This document shows, in pieces, positions 18,284-26,997 of a stretch of DNA of 64,000 nucleotides. Source of the stretch: Pseudomonadaceae bacterium (GTDB lineage Bacteria; Pseudomonadota; Gammaproteobacteria; Pseudomonadales; Azotimanducaceae); contig JANSXA010000002.1 of NCBI GenBank assembly GCA_024743175.1, forward strand, positions 62,001-126,000, written 5' to 3'. Positions within the stretch are counted from its first letter, which is position 1, and every line of letters starts with the position of its first letter. Both the position numbers and the translations under genes were made by a program. Under the pieces are notes generated by a model. It made no database searches and was not told the origin of the DNA. It worked only from the letters and a program-made list of their open reading frames with translations.

Positions 18284-20269
18284 GTGGCAGAAAACAGTGA
18301 GCAAGCTGGTCTTCATCTGGCGAAGGTCAGGCAGAAGATCAGCGGCGGAGACTTTTCTGCTGCGTTAGACGACTTGGAAGATATTCTGCGGCAATCGCCG
18401 CAGAATATCGAAGCCCTCTACATGCTCTGTGTTGCGCAGAGGTATACGGGCGATTTTAAATCCGCCCTGGCTAATCTGGATCAACTCAAAACGTTGTCCC
18501 CGGCTTACAGCCGCGCGCATCAGGAAGAGGGACATGTGCGGCGTGCTTTAAAACAATGGGATGCGGCTTTGAGTGCTTACACCCGGGCGTTGCAACTCAA
18601 CCCTGCACTGGAGGCCAGTTTACGCGCTCAGCTCGATATCCTTACTGAACAGGGCAGAGAACGCTCAGCCATCCGCGTCCAGGCGCAACTCGAAGCGCTT
18701 CTGAAATTACCACAACCTCTGCGCGTAGCTAAAGAACTGGCAGCTCAAAATAAACTGCTGCAAGCAGAAGAAGTGTGCCGGGCTTTTTTACAGCAGAACC
18801 CTCGTAACGTTGATGGCATGCGTGAACTGGCAGAAATAGGCTCGCGCTTAGGTGTTTTAGAAGACGCGGAGTTTCTGCTTGAGAGCGCTGTTGCTTTCGA
18901 ACCGGACTCCATCCCGGCGCGCATGGACTATGTGCAGATCCTGCGCAAACGGCAGAAGTTTGCTGCCGCGCTCGAACAGGCACAGACCCTTCTGAAAACA
19001 AACCCGCAAAACCCACAGTTTCGCTCGCTCTGCGCTATTGAATATATGCAGACCGGGCAATTCGACACTGCAATCAGCTATTTAGATGAAGTTTTACGTC
19101 AGGTGCCCTTCGATGCAGTCACTCTGACAACCAAGGGGCATGCGCTGAAAACCTGTGGGCGCAGTGCTGAAGCTGTCGAAGCTTACCGCACGGCTGTGCA
19201 ACACAATTCCGAGCACGGGGAAGCCTACTATTCGCTGGCTAACCTGAAAACTTACCGTTTCACTGACGACGAGCTCAAGCTGATGCACCAGCAGGCGCAA
19301 AACAGTAACCTGGGTTTTATGGATCGTATCTACCTGCACTTTGCACTCGGCAAGGCTTACGAAGACCAGCAGGCGTATGAGTCAGCATTCGAACACTATG
19401 CCCACGGCAATCAACTGAAAAAAGCACAGAGCCGATACGACGCCGAACGCATGTGTGAGGAGATCAATGAAACCATAAAGGTCTGTTCGCGCGAACTCTT
19501 TTCCCGACACCAGGGACACGGGCATCCAGCGCCAGATCCAATTTTTATTCTTGGCTTACCCCGCGCGGGTTCTACCCTGCTGGAACAGGTTCTGTCGTCC
19601 CACAGTCAGATTGACGGCACCCTTGAACTACCTAACATTTTGTCATTGTCGCAGCGCCTACGCCGGCGGCAGAGTGATGCGCACAGCGGCTATCCGGATG
19701 TACTTGCAGATCTGAAAGCAGAAGAGTTATACGCTTTTGGCAAGCAATACATCGAAGATACGCGTATCCACCGTCAGGGTGCACCTTTTTTTATTGACAA
19801 AATGCCGAACAATTTTCGCCATATTGGTCTCATCAAACTGATCCTGCCTAACGCAAAAATAATAGACGCCCGGCGCAGTGCAATGGCCTGTTGCTTCAGC
19901 GGTTTCAAACAACTGTTTGCAGAAGGCCAGGAGTTTTCTTATGACCTGCAGGATATCGGCCAATACTACAGAGACTATGTCAGCCTGATGCAACATTGGG
20001 ACGACGTCTTACCGGGCACAGTGCTGCGCGTGAATCATGAAGACGTTGTCGACAATCTTGAGCGCGAAGTTCGTCGCATGCTGGATTTCTGTGACCTTGA
20101 ATTTGAACCCGCGTGTTTGACCTATTATGAAACCGAGCGGAATGTGCGAACACCCAGTTCAGAACAGGTACGGCAACCCATTTTTCGCGACAGCGTCGAG
20201 CAGTGGCAACACTTTGAGCCCTGGCTTGACCCCCTGAAGTCCTCACTTGGCCCGGAGCTGCTCAACTGA
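18284..20269 (+). CDS. TPR-sulfotransferase fusion protein
   Basis: A 661-residue protein starting at GTG. Residues ~1-400 are tetratricopeptide repeats (for example AALDDLEDILRQSPQNIEALYML, AYTRALQLNPALEASL). The C-terminal ~250 residues are a sulfotransferase domain with the PAPS 5'-phosphosulfate loop FILGLPRAGSTLLEQVLSSH and a later 3'-phosphate region (DARRSAMACCFSGFKQLF). The combination of TonB receptor and TPR-sulfotransferase recurs in marine and freshwater proteobacteria. It may sulfate a surface or imported substrate. Only 2 bp separate it from the BCCT transporter, so all three genes are likely co-expressed. Confidence 0.88.
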   Translation: MAENSEQAGLHLAKVRQKISGGDFSAALDDLEDILRQSPQNIEALYMLCVAQRYTGDFKSALANLDQLKTLSPAYSRAHQEEGHVRRALKQWDAALSAYTRALQLNPALEASLRAQLDILTEQGRERSAIRVQAQLEALLKLPQPLRVAKELAAQNKLLQAEEVCRAFLQQNPRNVDGMRELAEIGSRLGVLEDAEFLLESAVAFEPDSIPARMDYVQILRKRQKFAAALEQAQTLLKTNPQNPQFRSLCAIEYMQTGQFDTAISYLDEVLRQVPFDAVTLTTKGHALKTCGRSAEAVEAYRTAVQHNSEHGEAYYSLANLKTYRFTDDELKLMHQQAQNSNLGFMDRIYLHFALGKAYEDQQAYESAFEHYAHGNQLKKAQSRYDAERMCEEINETIKVCSRELFSRHQGHGHPAPDPIFILGLPRAGSTLLEQVLSSHSQIDGTLELPNILSLSQRLRRRQSDAHSGYPDVLADLKAEELYAFGKQYIEDTRIHRQGAPFFIDKMPNNFRHIGLIKLILPNAKIIDARRSAMACCFSGFKQLFAEGQEFSYDLQDIGQYYRDYVSLMQHWDDVLPGTVLRVNHEDVVDNLEREVRRMLDFCDLEFEPACLTYYETERNVRTPSSEQVRQPIFRDSVEQWQHFEPWLDPLKSSLGPELLN

Positions 20270-20271
20270 CT

Positions 20272-22260
20272 ATGAATCATACTGAAAATGCGAACGTTGC
20301 CCTGCCATCTCCCGCACCACTCAACGCACCCGTCTTTTATATCTCCGCCAGCTTGCTGACGCTGATCATCGGGGGGTCCGCTTTAGCCCCTGATTTTGCA
20401 AACGAGCTGTTTGGCAGTATGCAGAGCGCAATTATTGTAAATGGCAGTTGGTACTACGTACTGGTGGTCGCCATTATTATGGTCAGTTCGTTTGCCATAG
20501 CGTTAACACGCTTTGGTGATATAAAACTTGGACCCGATCATGCTGAACCCGATTATTCGCTGATTTCCTGGTTTGCAATGCTGTTTGCCGCCGGTATGGG
20601 CATAGGCTTGATGTTCTTTGGCGTCGCTGAGCCGGTGATGCATTTTCTCAACCCACCTTCCGGCGTTGGCGGCACCGTAGACGCGGCCAAAGAAGCTATG
20701 AAGCTGACGTTTTTCCACTGGGGCCTGCATGCCTGGGCGATTTATGCCATTGTTGCGGTCATCCTTGCCTACTTCGGTTTCCGACACGGCTTACCGCTGA
20801 CGTTACGTTCTGCCCTGTATCCATTAATAGGTGAACGCATCTATGGACCTATCGGCACCGCGGTGGATGTGTTTGCCATTCTCAGCACCACCTTCGGTGT
20901 CGCCACCTCCCTGGGTTTCGGCGTCGAGCAGATTAACTCGGGCTTGAACTTTCTGTTTGGTGTGCCAAAAAGTGCAACTGTCCAGGTCGTTCTGATTATC
21001 GTAACAACCTTCCTGGCCACCATATCCGTAGTGATGGGTCTGGATGCCGGCATCAAACGCCTATCTGAAATCAATATGATCCTGGCCGTAACTTTGCTGA
21101 TTGGCATTCTGCTGCTGGGACCAACGGTTTTTCTGCTGCAGATGTTCATGCAGAACACCGGTGATTATCTGGCAGACATCGTTGGCAAAACTTTTAACTT
21201 ATATGCATACGAACCAACGGACTGGCTCGGAGGTTGGACCATATTCTACTGGGGTTGGTGGATCAGCTGGGCACCTTTTGTTGGCTTGTTTATTGCGCGG
21301 ATTTCAAGAGGACGTACGCTTCGCGAATTTGTACTCGGCGCTCTGGCTGGCCCCACTTTGTTTACGCTGTTCTGGATGACTGTCTTTGGCAATTCCGCTA
21401 TTGAACTCATTCTGCATCAGGATGCACAAGCCCTGGCCGCCGCAGTTCAGCAGGACTCATCAGTAGCGCTTTTCAAGTTTCTTGAGAGCTTCCCTTTATC
21501 TGAAGTACTTACCGGTCTGGCTATTGTCATGGTGATGGTGTTCTTCATTACATCAGCAGACTCCGGCGCCATGGTGCTCAACATGTTGTCTTCCGACGGA
21601 AGAGACGATACACCTCTACCGCGACGGATTTTCTGGATGGCCATCATTGGCCTGTCTGCCATGGTGCTCTTGCTGGCTGGCGGATTGTCAGCGCTACAGA
21701 CGGCTGCCATAGCCAGCGCCCTACCTTTTTCCCTGGCTATTCTCGCGGCCATCTGGGGTTTTGTGAAGGCGCTGTCAGTAGATCATGCCAAACGTCAGAC
21801 GCAACTACTGACCGTCATGGCTCCCACAGCTGCGGCAAGCCCCACCGACTGGAAGACACGCCTCAACAACCTGTTGCACTACCCTCGACAGCCTGATGTC
21901 GACAACTTCATCAGCACCGTTGTTAACAAAGCAATGGTTGATTTTGCAACAGAGTTGCGAAGTCATGGACTGAAAGCAGAGGTAGACCTTGGCGAGGATG
22001 CTGAGTATGCAACTCTGAGTGTGCTGCATGGCGACGAGATTGATTTCATGTACCAGGTACATACACATCAGCACATATTACCGAAAGAGACGTTTTTAGC
22101 TGCTGACGATAAAGCCAGCGGCACCTACTATCGGGCAGAAGTCCATTTGAACGAAGGCAGCCAGGACTACGATATTATGGGCTGGACTGCAGAGCAGGTA
22201 TTGCACGATATTCTCGAGCAATATGAGAGGCACCTGCATTTTCTGCACGTCCTGCGTTAG
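20272..22260 (+). CDS. BCCT family betaine/carnitine/choline-type transporter
   Basis: A 662-residue sodium- or proton-coupled transporter with about 12 membrane spans. The family signature is clear: SWFAMLFAAGMGIGLMFFGVAEP and WTIFYWGWWISWAPFVGLFIARISRGRT, which contains the conserved Trp-rich substrate box. An unusually long C-terminal cytoplasmic tail of ~150 residues (from about DWKTRLNNLL) resembles the BetT-type osmosensing extension. Substrates in the family are betaine, choline, carnitine or DMSP. It is the third gene of the TonB-sulfotransferase operon. Confidence 0.9.
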   Translation: MNHTENANVALPSPAPLNAPVFYISASLLTLIIGGSALAPDFANELFGSMQSAIIVNGSWYYVLVVAIIMVSSFAIALTRFGDIKLGPDHAEPDYSLISWFAMLFAAGMGIGLMFFGVAEPVMHFLNPPSGVGGTVDAAKEAMKLTFFHWGLHAWAIYAIVAVILAYFGFRHGLPLTLRSALYPLIGERIYGPIGTAVDVFAILSTTFGVATSLGFGVEQINSGLNFLFGVPKSATVQVVLIIVTTFLATISVVMGLDAGIKRLSEINMILAVTLLIGILLLGPTVFLLQMFMQNTGDYLADIVGKTFNLYAYEPTDWLGGWTIFYWGWWISWAPFVGLFIARISRGRTLREFVLGALAGPTLFTLFWMTVFGNSAIELILHQDAQALAAAVQQDSSVALFKFLESFPLSEVLTGLAIVMVMVFFITSADSGAMVLNMLSSDGRDDTPLPRRIFWMAIIGLSAMVLLLAGGLSALQTAAIASALPFSLAILAAIWGFVKALSVDHAKRQTQLLTVMAPTAAASPTDWKTRLNNLLHYPRQPDVDNFISTVVNKAMVDFATELRSHGLKAEVDLGEDAEYATLSVLHGDEIDFMYQVHTHQHILPKETFLAADDKASGTYYRAEVHLNEGSQDYDIMGWTAEQVLHDILEQYERHLHFLHVLR

Positions 22261-22336
22261 CCGGCAGACACCTGTCTACGCGAGGCGTATCTGCATGTTG
22301 TTTGTTGATACTACCCCCTATCAGCGCTAACAGAAC

Positions 22337-23293
22337 CTATCTGTTTACAGTCAACGCCCACTCCTGCAACCATGCAGGCTCGGCCAGCAGCCACAATTGT
22401 TCGTTCACCATGTATTCACGAGGGTACAGGCCATCGGCACTTGCGGTACCCGCTTGAATCTGCTCCAGGCTAGCCTTGAGATCCTTCACGTCACTTAGTG
22501 CAAGCTCTGGTGCGCCAGGTGGTGCAACCCTGTGCGCACCGAATATCCGGCTGCCTTCAGATGCATTTGCCAGTACGTTCTCAGCCGCGTACATATAATC
22601 GCCCATGCTGCTGTTTGGCAGAAACGCATACAACGGGCCGGGGTAAATGAAATCACCGCTGAAAAGCATTCCCGTTCCCATATCCAACAGCGAAATGGAG
22701 TCGGTAGTGTGACCGGGCGTATAAAGCACCCGCAAGCGTCGATCGCCTAACGACATGATCGAGTCTGGCGCAAGCCATTCATCTATCTTCAGCGTTGGCA
22801 AAGCTACACCTTCAGAACTACCCAGGTGCTCTGCCCAGGTGAGTGTTAAAACGTTACTTCTGGCCCGTTCGCGGATATAAGGCAGATCAACAACCGCAAC
22901 GCGTTCAAACGTGACCGTATTACCCGTATGGTCATAGTGAAAATGCGAAGGTACAAAGGTGACCGGCTGTTCAGTCAGAGATTCAACAACACCGCGAATG
23001 TCCCGGAAACCAGGGCCGGCATCAAACAGTACTGCTCGCTCGCTGCCTATGATCAGATAACTGTAATTCTGTTGAGCATATCGAGGTTCTCCAATCGCGT
23101 ACGTTCGCGGCCCGAGCGCCTCAATGGTGAAATAATCGTCATACCATGTGGTTTCAGCACCTTCGTCAGCAGCGTCGAGTAACGGTGGTGGCTCGCCACT
23201 ACTCAGGAATTCAATCAGAATTCGATGCCGTTGTGAGACGCCTGCCCAGCAGACCAGACACAGCACTATGATCAGCGTGACCACATATCTCAT
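22337..23293 (-). CDS. MBL fold metallo-hydrolase, membrane-anchored or secreted
   Basis: A 318-residue metallo-beta-lactamase fold hydrolase. The zinc motif SHFHYDHTG gives ligands His117, His119, Asp121 and His122; GHTTDSI and the GAHRVAPPG region supply later ligands. Residues 3-18 form a hydrophobic signal or anchor (YVVTLIIVLCLVCWAG). ATG 23293 is chosen because it has aaagggga at the right distance; the longer reading frame starts at a TTG without support. It is divergent from the MFS gene. Substrate unknown; lactonases and cyclic-nucleotide hydrolases are among the relatives. Confidence 0.83.
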   Translation of the reverse strand: MRYVVTLIIVLCLVCWAGVSQRHRILIEFLSSGEPPPLLDAADEGAETTWYDDYFTIEALGPRTYAIGEPRYAQQNYSYLIIGSERAVLFDAGPGFRDIRGVVESLTEQPVTFVPSHFHYDHTGNTVTFERVAVVDLPYIRERARSNVLTLTWAEHLGSSEGVALPTLKIDEWLAPDSIMSLGDRRLRVLYTPGHTTDSISLLDMGTGMLFSGDFIYPGPLYAFLPNSSMGDYMYAAENVLANASEGSRIFGAHRVAPPGAPELALSDVKDLKASLEQIQAGTASADGLYPREYMVNEQLWLLAEPAWLQEWALTVNR

Positions 23294-23350
23294 CCCATTC
23301 CCCTTTGGCTGTAGGATCGTCATGTTAAAGAATGAATGACTTAAGATAAA

Positions 23351-24682
23351 ATGGCGGAAAAGACAGCCGGACCCATGCTTCAACAATCATTAAAAGACAG
23401 CGCAGAACGCGTTTACGACGCCATCTATGAGGAGGAAGATGCGCGCGTATGCAAAGACATTTCTGACTCCGCCTGCTCCAGTGTACCGCAGAATTTTTTC
23501 CTTAATGCCTCTGCCGTCGCGCTTGGCAAACTCGCAGATGCGTTGGCGAACACAAAGACCACCCTGCCCTGGCTACTGACCAGTATGGGCGCCCCGGGTT
23601 GGATCGCTCCGTCGCTGGCACCCATACGCGAGAGCGGCTCGATGTTGCCGCAGCTCGCCATCGGTAGCTGGGTTCGACAGGCTGCTATACGGAAATGGTT
23701 TTATTGCGCGGGCGCCATCGCACAGGCGTTGTCACTATCTGGCATTGTTCTGAGCGCTGTATTTCTTCAAGGCGCTACCGCAGGCGTCAGTATCCTGATG
23801 TGTGTGATATTTTTCAGTCTTGCCCGCGGATTCTGCTCTGTCGCCTCGAAGGACGTGATGGGTAAAACGGTGCCCAAAACCAGGCGCGGACGGGTGAATG
23901 GACTGTCAGCCAGTATTGCAGGATTTGGTACGCTCATTGCTGCAGCGCTGCTGTATCACCTGCAGGCGGGTATCGTCGCTTACAGCATTCTTATTGCAAC
24001 CGCGGCTCTATTCTGGCTGCTGGCCGCCTGGATGTATGGCCGCATAGACGAAGATGAAGGCGCTGTCGAAGGTGCGATTAACGGCCTGTCGGAAGCGTTT
24101 TCCAGCTTCGTGTTGTTGCGCGATGACAAACCCTTTCGCAATTTTGTTATCGGCCGCGCGCTCCTGGTGGGAACCGCTTTGTCTGCCCCCTTTCTGGTGA
24201 TCATGGCGCAGCAGCGAGGCAACACAGATCTAGTATTTTTTCTTATTGCACAGGGCAGCGCGGCGCTGCTCAGCGGACACTTCTGGGGAAAATTTGCTGA
24301 TCGGTCAAGCCGCAAACTTCTGCTGACCAGCGGCGTTGCGGCGGGTACGCTTGGCGCATCGATCTTCTTTCTTGAGGTTTATCAACCTTCACTGACACAC
24401 ACCCCGTGGTTCCTGCCCGCCTGCTTTTTTGTCCTTATGGTTCTACATGATGGCGTCAGGCTCGGACGCAAAACGTATCTCGTCGATCTAGGTGGAGCGG
24501 AAAAGCGAACCGACTACGTAGCGCTCTCAAACACATTAATCGGTGTAGTATTGCTTGTCGCAGGTGCGATCGCCTCGCTAGTGCAAACGCTCGGCAATGC
24601 GGTTGCTATATTGTTGTTTTCGTTGCTGGCATTCATAGCCTGCATTTTCGTTTATAAACTGCCCGAAGTTCAGGAAGAATAA
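23351..24682 (+). CDS. MFS transporter
   Basis: A 443-residue major facilitator superfamily protein with two membrane bundles. It has a long cytoplasmic N-terminal stretch (~60 residues) before the first helix (FLNASAVALGKLADAL...), and a basic loop DVMGKTVPKTRRGRVNGLSAS typical of MFS loops. The ATG lies 58 bp from the divergent MBL gene and has a weak ribosome site. It is followed 8 bp downstream by cytidine deaminase, suggesting co-transcription and possibly a nucleoside-related substrate, which is only an inference. Confidence 0.82.
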   Translation: MAEKTAGPMLQQSLKDSAERVYDAIYEEEDARVCKDISDSACSSVPQNFFLNASAVALGKLADALANTKTTLPWLLTSMGAPGWIAPSLAPIRESGSMLPQLAIGSWVRQAAIRKWFYCAGAIAQALSLSGIVLSAVFLQGATAGVSILMCVIFFSLARGFCSVASKDVMGKTVPKTRRGRVNGLSASIAGFGTLIAAALLYHLQAGIVAYSILIATAALFWLLAAWMYGRIDEDEGAVEGAINGLSEAFSSFVLLRDDKPFRNFVIGRALLVGTALSAPFLVIMAQQRGNTDLVFFLIAQGSAALLSGHFWGKFADRSSRKLLLTSGVAAGTLGASIFFLEVYQPSLTHTPWFLPACFFVLMVLHDGVRLGRKTYLVDLGGAEKRTDYVALSNTLIGVVLLVAGAIASLVQTLGNAVAILLFSLLAFIACIFVYKLPEVQEE

Positions 24683-24690
24683 GAATTACT

Positions 24691-25095
24691 ATGCAAACAG
24701 AAGACCCTCGAGTTTCAGATGCGCTGCATGATGCTGCCGAAGCCAAGAATGACGCTTACGCACCCTATTCGGGATTCAAAATGGGCGCCGCGGTGGTGAC
24801 AGACAGCAATGCGGTGGTAAAAGGTTCACTGGTGGAAAATATTTCTCTGGGTCTTGCCATGTGTGCGGAGCGGGTAGCGCTTTTTTCCACCGTTGCAAAC
24901 AATTCAGGCAAACCCGAAATCCTGGCTTTAGTTTCCCGACGCACAGACGGCCAACTGACCTGGCCATGTGGCGCCTGCCTGCAGGTTGCTATGGAACTGG
25001 GGGGCGCAGAACTGCTGGTGGTTGCGTCGGACGGCAAGAATACAGAAACTCGACAATTGAAAGAGTTAGCGGCACATCTGCCACACAAAAAGTGA
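24691..25095 (+). CDS. cdd: Cytidine deaminase
   Basis: A 134-residue zinc-dependent cytidine deaminase of the short tetrameric type. Ligands and acid are visible: MCAERVAL (Cys58, Glu60) and WPCGACLQV (Cys93, Cys96). The nucleoside-binding YAPYSGFKMGAA stretch near residue 23 is also typical. It deaminates cytidine and deoxycytidine in pyrimidine salvage. The stop overlaps the next gene's GTG as GTGA, so translation is coupled. Confidence 0.92.
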   Translation: MQTEDPRVSDALHDAAEAKNDAYAPYSGFKMGAAVVTDSNAVVKGSLVENISLGLAMCAERVALFSTVANNSGKPEILALVSRRTDGQLTWPCGACLQVAMELGGAELLVVASDGKNTETRQLKELAAHLPHKK

Positions 25096-26102
25096 TTCAA
25101 AAAAGTACGCACTGGCCAAAACTGTTTCTTCTGCTGTGTGTTTTCGGTAGCCACCCTTGTTTCGGACAAAGCTTGTTGGATGCCGCAACTCATGCCTTCA
25201 ACGAGTTACGTCTGAATGAAGCAAACCAGTTGCTTGCTGAGTTTTCAGAACAGCAAGCTGCCACTGCCAGAAGTTTGTATCTGACCGCACGCATCGCTGT
25301 TTTACAGGGCCAGCTGGAGGCTGCCAGTAGTGCGGCGAGTGCATGCCAGGAAAAATTTCCGCGTGAAGCTCTTTGTTATGAAGCTAGAGGCGAAACCGAA
25401 CTGGTGAAACTGCTTCTGCAGGGCGGCATCCTGAGAAAGATTGGGGCTGCCCGCTCCGCTCGAAAAGCACTGGAACGCGCGGTGGAATACGATGCTCTGA
25501 ACATGCGCGCCAGAATCCTTCTGGTCAGGTTCTACACCCTTGCTCCCTGGCTGCTGGGCGGCAGCAAATCAAAAGCGAGAGCCCAGATTGAAATCTGTCG
25601 AGGATACGACCCGGCATTTGGTCACGAAGCGCAGGCGTTGTATGACCTGGGAGTAGGTGACACCGCTGCTGCGGTACAGGGTTTCGCCAAGGCCCAGGCA
25701 CTTTCACCAGGTGAGCGTGATCCCGCCCTGTTCCTCGCCAAAGCCTACCTTGCGGACAAACAGCTCGAAGCCGCTATAACCACGCTCGAGAAGCTCGTAG
25801 AACGATATCCGCGCTTTCAGGAAGCCTGGCTCGAACTCGGCAGGATAGCTGCTGACAATCAACTCGAAAGCGAGCGTGGCAAAGCCGCGCTTGAATACTA
25901 TCTTACGGATGTGGAGGGTGAATCCGATGCTCGCAGAGCTCAGGCTTATACCACCCTCGCGCGTTTATACCTCAACGAAGACCAGATGTTACGTGCCATC
26001 TCTCTGCTGCGCAGAGCTCAGACTGAACAACCTGACAACAAAACGATCAACCACTTTTTAGCCGACCTATGTCGTAACAACCCGGGTAACTGTCGCGCCT
26101 AG
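25092..26102 (+). CDS. Exported TPR repeat protein
   Basis: A 336-residue protein starting at a GTG that overlaps the cdd stop (GTGA). The N-terminus MIQKSTHWPKLFLLLCVFGSHPCFG is a signal peptide. The rest is a string of helical repeats (ALERAVEYDALNMRARILLV, AITTLEKLVERYPRFQEAWLELGRIA, AISLLRRAQTEQPDN) characteristic of TPR scaffolds. Periplasmic TPR proteins often organise protein complexes. A longer reading frame beginning inside cdd is not supported. It ends tail to tail with the cytochrome c genes, overlapping by 4 bp. Confidence 0.8.
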   Translation: MIQKSTHWPKLFLLLCVFGSHPCFGQSLLDAATHAFNELRLNEANQLLAEFSEQQAATARSLYLTARIAVLQGQLEAASSAASACQEKFPREALCYEARGETELVKLLLQGGILRKIGAARSARKALERAVEYDALNMRARILLVRFYTLAPWLLGGSKSKARAQIEICRGYDPAFGHEAQALYDLGVGDTAAAVQGFAKAQALSPGERDPALFLAKAYLADKQLEAAITTLEKLVERYPRFQEAWLELGRIAADNQLESERGKAALEYYLTDVEGESDARRAQAYTTLARLYLNEDQMLRAISLLRRAQTEQPDNKTINHFLADLCRNNPGNCRA

Positions 26103-26401
26103 CTCTCGCGACCATAGTGAGCCGCCAGCGCGTTAATCTCCTGGTCGGTCAGCTCCGCTGCCATCCCATTCATAATCGCATTGACCCTCGGCCCGTCACG
26201 ATAAGCGCGCAACTGCAATCGCAGGTAACGTTCCCACTGACCATTGAGATTAGGGTAACTTGCAACAAGCGCTTTGCCTTGAGCGCCATGACAGGCCACA
26301 CAACCTTTTTCCTGCGCCAGTGCCGCGCCATCCAACGGCTCGGAACCACAGGCAGACAGAAGACTAAGGATAAAGCCCGCTACAATAAATCTGATCGCCA
26401 T
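26099..26401 (-). CDS. Monoheme cytochrome c lipoprotein
   Basis: A 100-residue cytochrome c553/c5-like protein. The N-terminus MAIRFIVAGFILSLLSAC is a lipoprotein signal with Cys18 as the anchor. The heme motif is CVACH (Cys34, Cys37, His38), and the likely axial Met lies in NAIMNGMAAELTDQEI. It follows the second cytochrome gene by 11 bp. It probably passes electrons in the periplasm to a terminal oxidase or other respiratory partner. Confidence 0.88.
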   Translation of the reverse strand: MAIRFIVAGFILSLLSACGSEPLDGAALAQEKGCVACHGAQGKALVASYPNLNGQWERYLRLQLRAYRDGPRVNAIMNGMAAELTDQEINALAAHYGRES

Positions 26402-26412
26402 GTCGTACCTCT

Positions 26413-26727
26413 CTATGAAGGTTTGTTGAAAAATTCGGAAATCTTGGTGATCTCTTCATCACTGAGCGGGGCAGCTTGCCCATTCATCTGATTACCGTGT
26501 TCGACCCCATCGCGAAAGTAGCGCAAACGGCTGACCAGATAGGCGACGTTCTGGCCAGCCAGATTGGGGTATCGCTGATCAATCGATATGCCTTTCATGC
26601 CATGACAGGTCACGCAGTGGTATTTCCACGCCAGGTCTTTGCCTTCATCTGAGGCACAAACCACCTGAGCCATACACAGACCGGTCAGCACAACAACGAT
26701 CTGCAGAGTGTTTTGAATCGACTTCAT
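26413..26727 (-). CDS. Soluble monoheme cytochrome c
   Basis: A 104-residue periplasmic cytochrome c of the c553/c4-half type. The signal peptide ends near VVCA^SDEG, the heme motif is CVTCH (Cys38, Cys41, His42), and the axial Met probably lies in GNQMNGQAAPLSDEEI. The ATG at 26727 starts a canonical signal peptide; a TTG 21 bases upstream is less likely. Together with the lipoprotein cytochrome downstream it forms a two-gene unit. The similar C-terminal half (xMNGxAxxLxDxEI) shows that the two are paralogues from a tandem duplication. Confidence 0.88.
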   Translation of the reverse strand: MKSIQNTLQIVVVLTGLCMAQVVCASDEGKDLAWKYHCVTCHGMKGISIDQRYPNLAGQNVAYLVSRLRYFRDGVEHGNQMNGQAAPLSDEEITKISEFFNKPS

Positions 26728-26770
26728 AAAATGTCCGTTTAAAACCAAAAAGAGGCCAGCCGCACTGTTT

Positions 26771-26876
26771 GTCTAAATAATAGAGAGACATAGCCGAACT
26801 GGGAGCAGGATATTATAGACTTTATTTAGACCTATCAAGGTTTGTTTCTGATATAACCAACTATGTCTATTATTTG
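26771..26876. repeat. Nested inverted repeats in the cytochrome c / coiled-coil intergenic region
   Basis: GTCTAAATAA at 26771-26780 is matched exactly by TTATTTAGAC at 26822-26831. A second, overlapping pair is AAATAATA-GAGA-GACATAG at 26775-26793 and its complement CTATGTC-TATTATTT at 26861-26875, differing only by the 4-base GAGA insertion. The surroundings are AT-rich compared with neighbouring coding DNA and lie upstream of both divergent genes. This may be a paired operator region; no regulator is identified. Confidence 0.6.
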
Positions 26877-26997
26877 TCCATTTAATATCTGAAGATGTCT
26901 ACTGGTTGCCAGGTATTCACTGGACAAACTGTGAGGTTGAGCAAAAATATTAAATGCCACCCCTGCGGATTAGTTCACATCTGTGACACTGAGCGCG

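Noticed and set aside
24861-25091. Extended N-terminus of the exported TPR protein running back into cdd.
   Set aside because: The extension would be read out of frame through cdd coding sequence, while the GTG at 25092 directly starts a signal peptide and overlaps the cdd stop.
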